Shown one piece after another: positions 50,657 to 64,000 of a DNA stretch of 64,000 nucleotides. The position numbers and the translations under genes are program-made. How positions within the stretch are numbered: the stretch's first letter is position 1; each line of letters starts with the position of its first letter. The notes beneath the pieces were generated by a model, which worked only from the letters and a program-made list of their open reading frames with translations, ran no database searches and was not told where the DNA came from. Source of the stretch: Utricularia gibba (Eukaryota; Streptophyta; Magnoliopsida; Lamiales; Lentibulariaceae); contig NEEC01000002.1 in NCBI GenBank assembly GCA_002189035.1, positions 5,727,001 to 5,791,000 of the forward strand, in the 5' to 3' direction.

Positions 50657-51635
50657 CCTAATATCACGGCCGCATCTTCATATCGAGAGAATCTGCAGTT
50701 TACAACATCAGGATCTCTCAAAAAAAAAAAAAAAAAACAAAAAAAGCAAGACCGTTTTTAATCCTCATTTTCACAACTAAAAGAAGCCAACATTAAATAT
50801 CAACAAACATTAACATCAAGCGTGAAGTTTCCGTATCTAATTAACCCTTCAGAAAAATAAAATATATAGGAAAACACAGCGAATCAACCAGCTGTAACAA
50901 GAGAAGCAGAAACCTGAAAAAAGAAGAAACAGTTACCTCGAATGAGTCGAATGCAATGACAGACCTAACTCTCCATCCAGACATGGAAACGAGTACCTCT
51001 GCGGTAGGTTAAAGAAGGTTCGTCACAATAATTGCGTGCCCCAAACCTCAAGATGGACTCAATTGCATCCCCGTGCATTCACAGTGAGCCAAACCGACGC
51101 AAATCAATAGGAATTGAACGCCAGCGGCGGGAGAAGAAAACAGCCGGCAGATTAGTAGAGTGTCGGCGACGGCGATGAGCAACGCAGCCCAGGTGGACTT
51201 TTGTGTTACGCTAATAGCCTCATCATTTTGACAAATAGCAGTGATGGGTCAGCCATCCACCGACATACCACCCAATTTGAAAAATTCCATATTTTCTGCT
51301 CTTACAAAAAAGAAATCAGAATTATTCTTATTAATTTATAATTAAAAATAATTTAAGTTTAGATTAATGCTTATTTTTCTATTTTATTAGAATATTTTCT
51401 CAAAAATTATTTTTTAAAAAATAGAATCAGATAAATTTTTAATTTGATTCGATTCGATCGAAAACATTGGAATTTAGTATTGGATACAGACGTGATCTCA
51501 TTGACCACCTGCTGATTTTTATTTTAATATAATTAAATAAAGATAACAAAAATAATTCAAAGTGTTTGGATAAAGACGAGCAGTCTGCGGCTGTGCCTGT
51601 TGTCGTATAGATTCAACTGAGCTATCTTGGCCGAG
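50657..51635. other. divergent intergenic region
   Basis: Promoters of the TBL gene (-) and the OXS3-like gene (+). It contains an A-rich tract at about 50720-50745. A spliced 5' UTR of the TBL gene may lie near 50940-51150. No gene seen. Confidence 0.4.
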
Positions 51636-52774
51636 ATGTCGATCGCCTTCGAGCAGGGCAACTCCGGCGGATGTCGCCGGATCGGACTCTCCGAGTTCGT
51701 CATCCGCGATTTGGCCTACGCGCCGTCAGTTTTCGACACCGCGGAATTCGCCTCTGGAACTCGGCGGTTACCGGGGGTAAAGGAGGTTGTGGAGAAAAGT
51801 GAGGCGTCTTCTTCGTCCTCGTCTACTTCTTCGATAGGACAGAACAGTGACCAGTCTGCTGGCGGCGGTGCTGGCGAGAGAGATGAGGAGGAGGTGCAGA
51901 GTGTTTATAAACCGGGGCCTTTGGAGAGTTTGGAAGCTTTGGAGGAAGTTTTACCTATCAAGTATGATACGTCACACAAAGTATTGAAAATGGGTTTTAA
52001 AATCTGCCTGCGTTATCTTGTGATTCTGCATTTTCCGTTTTCCATTTTCTCAAGGCTTTAGGGATCTGGGTTACTCTCTTGAGAAACATGCATCTGAATG
52101 ATCGTTGTTTTTGACAAAGAATTAGGGAATCTTGCACGGTTTCGAGTTTATTTTGTTGAAATTGGTATCGACACTGCTACTTAAAACCTATTTGATTGAC
52201 GTCTGGGTTGTGAGTTCATATGGTGTCTATGGTGTTTTATTCCTTGATGCTTGCATGTAGTTGCAGATGGCTACATGAAAAGGTTTCTTACTGTGTTCCT
52301 GTAACATCTGTTTGGTGCTTTCTTATTTTCTGATGGTGTGGGGCTCTTTCCAGGAGAGGCATCTCCAGATTTTACCGTGGTAAATCAAAATCCTTCGCCA
52401 CGTTGTCAGATATGGCTGTATGGTCTTCCACTGAAGACATCACGAAGCCAGAGAATGCCTACACAAGGAAACGGAAGAATCTCCTCGCTTCTCAGAACTT
52501 CTGGAACAGAAACTCTAACAAGATACTTCAAAGCCGAACACACGGCCTATCGAAAAGGCCTACATCGTCCCGGAGTATGGTGGGAATTTCAACAGCAATG
52601 AACTACCATGGCTCCATCAAAGGTGAGGAAACCTCTGTGGGTGGATGGAACCCCTCACCATTGACACCGGACCCAGCTACACAGTGTGGCGATGTTGTAG
52701 TCTCCGCATGGAGGTCTTACTCTTCTTCTGACTTGCAAGGTGCTAAGAGTTCACATCCCCATGTTAATATTTGA
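51636..52774 (+). CDS. OXIDATIVE STRESS 3-like protein
   Basis: Two exons: 51636-51961 and 52354-52774; 248 aa. The start at 51636 (MSIAFEQG) is the only ATG; the open frame before it lacks one. The conserved OXS3 core sits across the splice: LESLEALEEVLPI, then KRGISRFYRGKSKSFATLSD (residues 109-128), then KPENAYTRKRKNLL. The rest is Ser-rich and low in complexity. OXS3 relatives are nuclear proteins that raise tolerance to heavy metals and oxidative stress, possibly through chromatin; no enzyme activity is known. Confidence 0.87.
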
Positions 52775-54086
52775 TATGTAAATGCTATGATGTAGGATCA
52801 AACTGTAGGTTTGTCTTGCCCCATCATCTGAAAGATGTAGTCGCCCATGGAGCTGGAAGCTAAACAGAGATGTAGCCTGTTTAGGTATTGTAGATCATTG
52901 CTTCCATGGGCTTATTCCATTTTAACCGTAAGTTCAAGCCTGCCTTAAGCGCCGCATTCAGTAGAATGGCTGTGTCAAAGGGGAACTAGCCTGTTGTGCA
53001 TCTATGTCTTTTGTCGTAACCTTGAGTTACAGCACAGGGCTTGCGGATCTGAGCAAGGATCAATAATCAACCCCAGTGCTTCATTGCTCAGCTTGCATCA
53101 ACAGCTCGCATCACAGTTTTTGATGAGTAACAGAGCCGTACGATTTGAAAAAACCTGCACCCACCATCTCAGCAAGATGAAAGGGGGGTTATTGTTGTTG
53201 ATAGGTGAGTGACAAAGGACTTGTTCCTTCAAGCCCGTGTTAACCGGGCTGCATGATTGCGTGTCAGTTCATTCAGCGATGCCCCACAGACATCAGAATG
53301 TCATTCAAAATGTCAGTTCTCTGATCATGCATAGCCAGTGCTAAGGATATCAACCCATGAACTGATCTGTTCTGATACCATCAACAGTTGAACACTATCT
53401 GTGGGGATGAATGCGCAGCGGTTATTTGTGGCTCCCTTTGCCCCCGCCAAAAGCTTAGTGGGCTGCTCTAGAGACGGACACGGATCCAACTCCTTTTGAA
53501 CTCCCTGTTCTGATAGTAGCCACTTCGAATTCGTCTAGTTAATAAATAAATTACTGTTCTGTAAAATTTTTGAAATTTATTTTTATTTTTTAAAATTAGA
53601 AATAAAAAATAAAAGTAATCTAATTCATTATTTTTTCAAAATAACTTTTGTAGTTATAATTTTAAAAGTATTTTTTATATAATTACTTTTACAATTAAAA
53701 ATATTCTAGAACAAAATTATTTTTACTTTTGAAAATTAAAAATAGGTTTTAAAAATTTTCTAAAATACTCCTTAAAATTTATGACTCAGATATACTCGAC
53801 CTTCCCAGATCATCGAGATCATTATAATATTTTTTATTTTAAATTAATAACATAAATTGAATTTAATTTTGTATTAAATCCATCCAATCCATTTAATAAA
53901 CAATACAATTTTTTTTTGTTGGACTGTGTGTCAGATCTAACCTGTCCAGTTGACTCGTATTCATGTACTACAAAATTGTCTCTTATTCGTTTTTTATGAT
54001 TACGAATAACGAACGGGTCGGGCACGTGACGGATCAACTCGACGGATATTCAAGTTGATTTATATCCCTGCTTTGGTCATACCCAC
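52775..54086. other. intergenic region
   Basis: Begins with the 3' UTR of the OXS3-like gene. The block at 53000-53500 is not AT-rich but contains no recognisable protein; near 53370 the minus strand has TGGTATCAGAAC, similar to an initiator-tRNA-Met primer binding site, but no retrotransposon structure supports it. AT-rich from 53540 to 54060. Confidence 0.4.
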
Positions 54087-55685
<1,599 letters not shown>

Positions 55686-56677
55686 AGCTTTTGAGCTTCA
55701 CCTCTGGACAATGTCGGTTGGTTGCTTCTGTGTTTGAATCCCAGATCTTCAGTTGAATTTATTCAGCTCTTTGTTCTGCTTGCTTCTTCTTGATCTGGAT
55801 TCTGACGACTAGTACCTGGAGCAATTACATTTTTACACAGTTTCATGCTCACTCTCGTTATTGTTGAAAACAAGAGGATATAAAACGGGGGAAACAGCCA
55901 CCACCATTCATTGACGTGTTGGCAGGTGGCTAAAATTGGGAGTGATTTTAAAAAATATCCACTGTAATGACTGTTTTATTACAGTACTAGAAATGTAGAA
56001 TGGGTATTTTTATAAACCATCATTAAAATTGGTGTACGTCATCACTCGGGGCTGCGGGCTACGGGCTACGGGCTACGGGCTGCCGGCTGCGGGGCTGCTG
56101 TGCTTCCGTTAGAAAATGGGTTAATATCTGTGATAAAATTAATTACTTTTATTATTATTTTCTGTATATAATTAATTTCGTTATTAATTTTTTGTTTTGC
56201 TGTGAAAAGGAGAAACAATGCATGACATGATCATTCTTGTAAATTTTTTGAAGTGTTGATTGAGCATTTTTAATTTCAATTCATTTGGTTATTATTATTA
56301 TTATTCATAAGTTTAGTATTGTTTGAAAGAAAGATATTTTTCTTAAATAATTCTACTATAATTTTTAAATCCAATGAGAATTTTTGAATATTTTTATTTT
56401 TTTATAAAAATGTTTGAATTTTCCTAAAAAAATCATGAATTTAATTGGAATACGATCAATGGTATTATTAATAACATGGGATTCAAACAATGTGAACATC
56501 AAAAGTTTGACAGAAATTATAATAATTTTTAACGCAAATATCTCTGTACAGTCGTGTTCCTGGGCGTCTAGCAGTTTTCTTTTCTTTTCTTTTCTATAGG
56601 ACCAATAGCTTTGTCTCGTCTTCGTTGTGAAGTAGCTTGGAGTAGGCGGAAGTAAGCGAAATTATCAGTCACTGGAG
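55686..56677. other. intergenic region
   Basis: The RPS3 3' UTR, a GC-rich heptamer repeat (annotated separately), then an AT-rich stretch and the promoter of the MAPKK gene. No gene seen. Confidence 0.45.
56047..56100 (+). repeat. GC-rich heptamer tandem repeat
   Basis: About seven units of CGGGCTA/CGGGCTG: three exact CGGGCTA copies in the middle flanked by CGGGCTG, CCGGCTG and CGGGGCTG variants. It is strikingly GC-rich within an AT-rich spacer. Confidence 0.8.
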
Positions 56678-58782
<2,105 letters not shown>

Positions 58783-59181
58783 ATGAGAAGAGAGATAGAG
58801 ATGGACTGCGCACCAGGATTTGCCTCTGCTCTCAACTCTTTCCCTTGCACTTGAAGGTGGCGCGCGGGGCTGCTTGAGATCCAGTGAGTTTCTGCTGAAT
58901 CGCTTCTCATTTGGCGCAGTATTTGTATCCTTGGAATTGTTTTGTGCAACTTTCTGCTCATTCAACTAGTCATGCCTATTGAAGAATATAATCCGTGTGT
59001 CCCCATACATTAGAAATTAAGTAATCTTTTTGATAGGATATAAAATATTATTAATTACATGTTAATTTATATTAAAATTTTATGTTAAGATATAAATAAT
59101 AGTCCATGTATTGGATTAATTCAGTTATGTTAAAATATAATATTAATTTTTATTTAAAATATTATCTCATCGACTATTTAT

Positions 59182-59212
<31 letters not shown>

Positions 59213-60148
59213 AATATTATGTACATTTTTATATCAAATAAATTGAAAAAATGTTATCAATTTTTTTTCATTGATATAAAATTTACTATCAATTGAATCA
59301 TAATAATCTTGGGCTTCGTTTAGAAAAATGGTTATTGTCATTTTTATCATATACGGTAAAATAAAAAAAATTACACATATGATATTTATTTTTATCATAT
59401 AGTTTTTAATGGTAACCATTTTTCAAATATACTAAATAATTTTGTACATTTGAGTTTGTTTTTTATTTTTCAAAATGAAAAAATAAAGTTTCATTCAAAA
59501 AATTATATTTAAATATAACAACATCATTTTATTCTAATAAAATTATTACCTCTTTTTTTCTTGTATTCGAACATGCGAACCCTAACCCTAAATCTTCTTA
59601 AACTCTATACCCTAAATCCTAAACTCTAAATTTTAAGGTTCTTGCCTTCTTCAGTCAACGTGTTTCAGCCTCCGCCATTTGTTTGTTCATTTCTGTCGCT
59701 GTGCCGAACTTCAGTTTTCGGAACAGCTGATGATGGATCATCCACCGTGAATGAAGACGAGGAATTTGCTGATTAAAAGGCCGCAATAGACACCCACTGG
59801 TGAAGAGGTTGTCGGAATAGGTGATGTATGGATCATTTCCAAGGTCTTGGACCTGCTGCTGTTCGCGGCATGGCTTTCAGATATGCAGCGCCAGCAGGCC
59901 ACCAAGATTTTGCAACTCGATCAATTTGGGAGCAGCCCTCGCTTTTGTCAGCATCATATATGTAATGTGCTGAATCATTAATGCATCCATTTATAGCAAA
60001 CTGGGCAATAATTTCAAGAACACCATCCATTCATAGTCAAGACTGCATCTTCTCCATGTCTAGAAGACAAAATTTGGAATCCATATGCTGAACTTTAACA
60101 GTGATTTAACTGTCTCTAACTTTGGATCTTTCATTCTGATACATGTGG
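58783..60148. other. intergenic region with TA repeat and telomere-like tract
   Basis: After the MAPKK 3' UTR comes an AT-rich stretch with a (TA)n run at 59183-59208 and a telomere-like tract at about 59578-59630. The frames at 59640-60060, including a 65-aa minus frame at 59833-60030, match no family I recognise. Confidence 0.45.
59578..59630 (+). repeat. short interstitial telomere-like tract
   Basis: AACCCTAACCCTAAA at 59578-59592 followed by degenerate CCCTAAA-like units up to about 59630. It resembles the plant telomere repeat (CCCTAAA) but is only about 50 bp long and decays quickly. Confidence 0.6.
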
Positions 60149-61783
60149 TTACCCAGCTGATACCTTTTTCCCATCCTCAATGAAGAAAATCGCAGCCTCT
60201 GGCACCTGAAAGTGGATAGTGTCTGAGGTTAGCATCATATCGAGCAGATGTGTGCGGTGCAGTGTCAAAACGATGTTACCTCAGGATAGATCTCAGTGAT
60301 AAACTCCACTATGTCATATGAAATGTCCCCTTGAACATCAATCTGCTCCTTCTCAGTTGGGCCCTGGCAGAAGAGATAAAAATAAGGAGCTTTTGCATGC
60401 TACATGGTGTTACTTGTTGAGAGGGGTAGTAAAGCTAGCTTACCTTAACGACTGAAGCTCCGGTGGCGAACTTTTTTCCAAGTTTCTTTGATGCATCACT
60501 TAGTTTAACTCCTGAAATGGGAAGGGAGGAAACAATGCTCAGAAAACGACGAATCTGAACCCTGAACTTTTAGATGATGACAGAAAATTGTCTCTACCAA
60601 AAAGTTCTAGGCCTTTCACAGTAGTTATGCATTTCCTCTTGTTTCGGATCATCTTCTCAATGATAACTTCCGGTTTTTCCTGAAAAGGGAAGCCTGGCTT
60701 TAGGAAAAAGCTCTTGATAGACTACTAAAATGGAGATGGCACCACAACAGTGGCGTTCGTGGATCAGCAATGCAAGGAAAAAAACATGATGCAAAGTTCA
60801 AATAAATATACACCACCAAGTTTGTACTGTTCATAAACAACGTTTTTCAAGAAGAAACAAAGGCAATCCTGAGCATGGTACGAGCACAGCATTCCAGCGA
60901 GATGCAAACTTAAGTTGATCGTCATTCTTGTATTTTTTTTTTTGATCAAATGACTATCTAGCAGATATCCATAATCCAAATAACTAAGCCGAACCTGATG
61001 CGGGCAGAGTAACCACATAAATATCAGGATCCTAGGCTATATCCATAAAAATAACCACTGAAACACTTGCAAGACAAAGTGCTAGAGTTGAAAAAACAAA
61101 ATGTAATATTTGAACAGAGTTCTGGGGGAGCACAGAGTAGAAATCCACTTTTTTAAGTGTCTTGTACATGTTAATAAAATCAAACATTCAAGCATCAACT
61201 GCATTCAGTTTCATTCAATATCATTTATACTCCCTTCATTTTTTTTGTTGAAAATGGATTTAAAACCTGTTTCTCAAATGATAATCACAACCCCTAAAAA
61301 AAAGTTGAAAACTTGAATCAAAATCTACGCGAAATGACGAAAGTATAATCCTCTGTCTCTAACCTTCTTCTTAATTTTCCCACCAGGCAGGCGCTTGACT
61401 TCCTCTTCCTTCGGTTTAGAAGAACCAGCTGCAAATAAAATCATAGCTTTTAAAAATGAAATATCAACATTTTCAACATAAAGCAAAAATTTACCATCGG
61501 AGATAGAAGTAGACTGGAGCTGATCAGACACCTTATCAGCATCCTTTCCGGCAGCACCTGATACCGTCAGAATGATAAAAAAGAATCCTAATCTACCTTA
61601 AACTTTAGAGAGAAGATTAGGGCTCAGTTGAAAACCGTGAAAGAGATCCGGATAAAGATCGGCAGCATTCTTTGCCAGCCATGGCTTGCATTTCTCAAAA
61701 TCGGGTCCAAATTCACAGTACTCCGCCGGCAAACCGCAGATTCCACAGTACAATACCTGGACTGGTTGGGGCTTCTCCGCCAT
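60149..61783 (-). CDS. DENR: density-regulated protein homolog (DENR), translation factor
   Basis: Seven exons: 61783-61636, 61557-61495, 61428-61364, 60679-60598, 60511-60444, 60363-60280, 60205-60149; 188 aa, phases agree. An N-terminal Cys cluster (Cys13, Cys16, Cys23, Cys32 in LYCGICGLPAEYCEFGPDF and EKC) is followed by a charged linker and a C-terminal SUI1/eIF1-like domain (RNKRKCITTVKGLELFG, KLSDASKKLGKKFATGASVV, DIVEFITEIYP). With MCT-1, DENR promotes re-initiation after short upstream ORFs and 40S recycling. The donor at CACG/GTTTTC is chosen because the later GT would put the next exon out of frame. It is head-to-head with the CwfJ/CCCH gene. Confidence 0.93.
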
Positions 61784-61962
61784 CAACGGCAAGCGATTTC
61801 GAATTCTGGCGGTGGTGTCAAATTTGATGGACTACGACCTCGTTTGGGCCAATGCTATAAAATGTCGAAGAAAAGGCGGAATCTTTAATTCTTTAGAAAA
61901 ACAGTTAAAACGTATAAAAAAACCCTCTTGAAAGTTGAAACTCGTATTCAAGTTGGAGCGGT
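61784..61962. promoter_or_regulatory. 179-bp bidirectional promoter
   Basis: The start codons of DENR (-) and the CwfJ/CCCH gene (+) lie only 179 bp apart. The interval holds a site II-like TGGGCC at 61845-61850 and a TATAAAA at 61856-61862. Shared use by both genes is inferred from the spacing. Confidence 0.65.
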
Positions 61963-64000
61963 ATGGCAACACCACGGATCCTCCTTGCCGGAGACGCCCT
62001 CGGCCGTCTCAACCAACTCTTCAAACGCGTTTCTTCTGTCAGTTTTAGGCAGTTACAGATTGCTTTCCCCAGAATTGTTGAATCATTTGGGGTCATTACA
62101 GATTTTACCTGCGGATTTTCAGGTGACGAAGTCTGCTGGGCCATTTGACGTGCTTTTTTGCGTTGGTCAGTTTTTTCCAGAGTCGCCGGAGCAGTTGGAG
62201 GAATTCCATGCTTACATAGAAGGGAGCTGTGAGATCCCCTTACCCACTTACTTCATTGGCGATTACGGCGTTGGGTCCGCCAAGATTTTGTCTGCCGTGG
62301 CGAAGGAATCTTCTAATCTGGGGTTTAAGATGGATGGCTTTAAAGTTTGCCATAATTTGTATTGGTTGAGAGGAAGCGGAAAGTTCATAGTCCAAGGTAA
62401 GTGTAATATGTTTCAAGTTACATTCATTCACGAAAGAACAAGATGTTTATTCTGAAGGTGTTTGCTTTCTCGTTGGTCGCACCACCTAAAGTGAAGTGTC
62501 ATTCTTTTGTACCTCAAAGAGAAATAGAATAAGCTTGGTCCTAAAACTACGTGTCTGTGTTGTTGTGTGTGCCTGGAAAACATTGAAACTTATGCATTCC
62601 ATCTTTTCCATGTACAAAAATGTCCAATTAAACAAGCGTATGCTTAGTGGGCTATTTGCTAATCCGCATTCATCTAAGCAACTCTTTGTTTGTTAAAGTA
62701 TCAGAACCACTGAAAAGTCTTTTTTTGGATTGGATGTAACATATGCATTTGACCCTTATGTTTAATCCATCATAGGTCTCTCTGTAGCATATTTATCAGG
62801 CACGCAAGCTACGAGCAATGGAAAATTTGGGGTATACAGCCAAGATGACATTGATTCACTGAGGGCATTATCTGAGGAACCAGGAATTGTTGATATCTTC
62901 TTAACATATCCTTGTTATCAGCTTACTTTTGTCAAAAAAATTTGTTCTCACCTTTGGACTCCTAATGTTTATGTTAAATAATTTGCATTTCCTTCACCGA
63001 GTTTCACTAATGAATGGCCCTTTGGAGTCACAAATGGAGCATCTGCATCTAAAGTTTCCTCACTGTCGCTACCGCCCACATATGGTGATTCAACCATATC
63101 AGAGGTAGTAGCAGAAATAAAGCCACGGTAAGATCTTCGTGATGGGTTTATCCTTGAATGCCACTCTGCAGTCTCTTTTTTGTTTTCTTCAAATGTTTAG
63201 TTTTCTCTTTATTTGGATTGTAGAATTTTCTTTTTTTTTTAGAGAGTTCATTTCTTGTAGCTATCATATTGCTGGTACAATGGGATTTTTTTTTGACCGA
63301 GAGCCTTATTCAAATGTTGGTGCTACCCATGTGACTCGCTTTATCGCACTTGCTCCAGTTGGAAATAAAGATAAACAGGTGCTGTGATTTTTGCATTGTT
63401 TTTTTCGACTTCCGATGGTATGCAGCTGTTTTTAAAAGCATTATTTTGATTTTATTCCATATTTGTGTCATTTTCTGATTTTTCAATTGATGAACGCATG
63501 GCGAAATATAGCTTGTAAAACACCTGAGTTCACTTTAGATGTCACTGTTTCTGCTTCTACTTCCAGAAGTTTGTTCATGGGCTTTCACTGAATCCAGCAT
63601 CCAAAATGTCCCCCACGGAGATTCATGCAAAACCTCCAAACACTACTTTGTCTCCCTACACTCATGTAGAGGAGGCTAGACCTACTGAAAAACGGAGATT
63701 GCTTGACACCCCGCCTGATGAACAGTACTGGAGGTATGATGTTTCCCAGAAGAAGCCGAAGCATGGAGATGGTAATGGTGATAAGTTGTGCTTTAAATAT
63801 ATATCGTCTGGTTCCTGTACAAGAGGCGAGGAGTGCCACTTTCGCCATGACGAGGATGCTAGGGAACAAAGTATTAGGGGAGTCTGTTTTGAATTTTTAA
63901 ACAAGGGAAAATGCGATAGAGGCCCAGATTGCAAGTATAAGCATAGCCTGCAGGAAGAAGGTCAGGGGTTTTCTGGAAGGAGATCCGAGTCAGTTACTGG
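61963..64000 (+). CDS. CwfJ-like / CCCH zinc-finger protein (C3H64-like), 3' end outside window
   Basis: Exons seen: 61963-62037, 62123-62396, 62776-62905, 63008-63127, 63261-63378 and 63567 to at least about 64000; the gene continues past the window. The N-terminus (MATPRILLAGDALGRLNQLF) opens a metallophosphatase-like region typical of Cwf19/Drn1 relatives (LFCVGQFFP, PTYFIGDYG). Two CCCH fingers are visible in the last exon: C-x8-C-x5-C-x3-H in CFKYISSGSCTRGEEC..H, and C-x8-C-x5-C-x3-H in CFEFLNKGKCDRGPDC..H. A CwfJ C-terminal HIT-like domain would be expected downstream. Cwf19-type proteins act in late splicing and lariat turnover. The intron 62906-63007 looks like a U12-type AT-AC intron. 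Confidence 0.88.

Noticed and set aside
53360-53400. Primer binding site of an LTR retrotransposon
   Set aside because: TGGTATCAGAAC on the minus strand is similar to the initiator-Met PBS, but no LTR, polypurine tract or gag/pol sequence is nearby.
59833-60030. 65-aa minus-strand frame starting MDGVLEIIAQF
   Set aside because: No homologue recognised, and it has no splice-compatible neighbours; treated as chance or an old fragment.

Overview
This is nuclear DNA from a flowering plant, almost certainly a eudicot. Genes are split by many short GT-AG introns, spacers are AT-rich, and every recognisable protein is a plant family member: an F-box cluster, JAZ/TIFY, pollen receptor kinase, TBL, SBT2 subtilase and NaKR-type HMA protein. 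An asterid such as a Lamiales species is my impression, not something the sequence proves. Exon boundaries were derived by hand by matching reading phase across splice sites. Except where stated, each model closes in frame.

Layout. 0-12 kb: four F-box/FBA genes on the minus strand in AT-rich DNA; the second has an in-frame stop. 13-17 kb: a NaKR/HIPP-like HMA protein (+) and chloroplast cystathionine beta-lyase (-). 17-18.5 kb: a MITE-like element. 18.5-27 kb: a PEPPER/FLK-like KH protein (-) diverging from an IDM1-like PHD-finger acetyltransferase (+). 28-38 kb: the tRNA adenosine deaminase TAD2 (+), an SBT2 subtilase (+) and the mitochondrial ubiquinone methyltransferase COQ5 (-). 38.7-44 kb: a CW-MBD methyl-CpG-binding-type protein (+) and a pollen receptor-like kinase (-). 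46.8-52.8 kb: a JAZ repressor (+), a TBL O-acetyltransferase (-) and an OXS3-like protein (+). 54-59 kb: ribosomal protein S3 (+) and an MKK2-type MAPK kinase (+) with a 1-nt frameshift. 60-64 kb: DENR (-) and a CwfJ/CCCH zinc-finger protein (+) sharing a 179-bp promoter; the second gene runs off the window.

The genes are mostly unrelated housekeeping and signalling genes, and no operon-like pathway cluster is present. The more unusual features are: a probable U12-type AT-AC intron in the CwfJ/CCCH gene; a GC-AG intron and an unresolved reading-frame change in the PHD gene; two consecutive stop-free in-phase introns around the catalytic Ser of the subtilase; a frameshift just after the DFG motif of the MAPKK; a JAZ protein with a divergent degron, an EAR motif and a tandem splice acceptor in its Jas intron; and an F-box array showing both duplication and decay. 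I found no convincing new multi-gene system.
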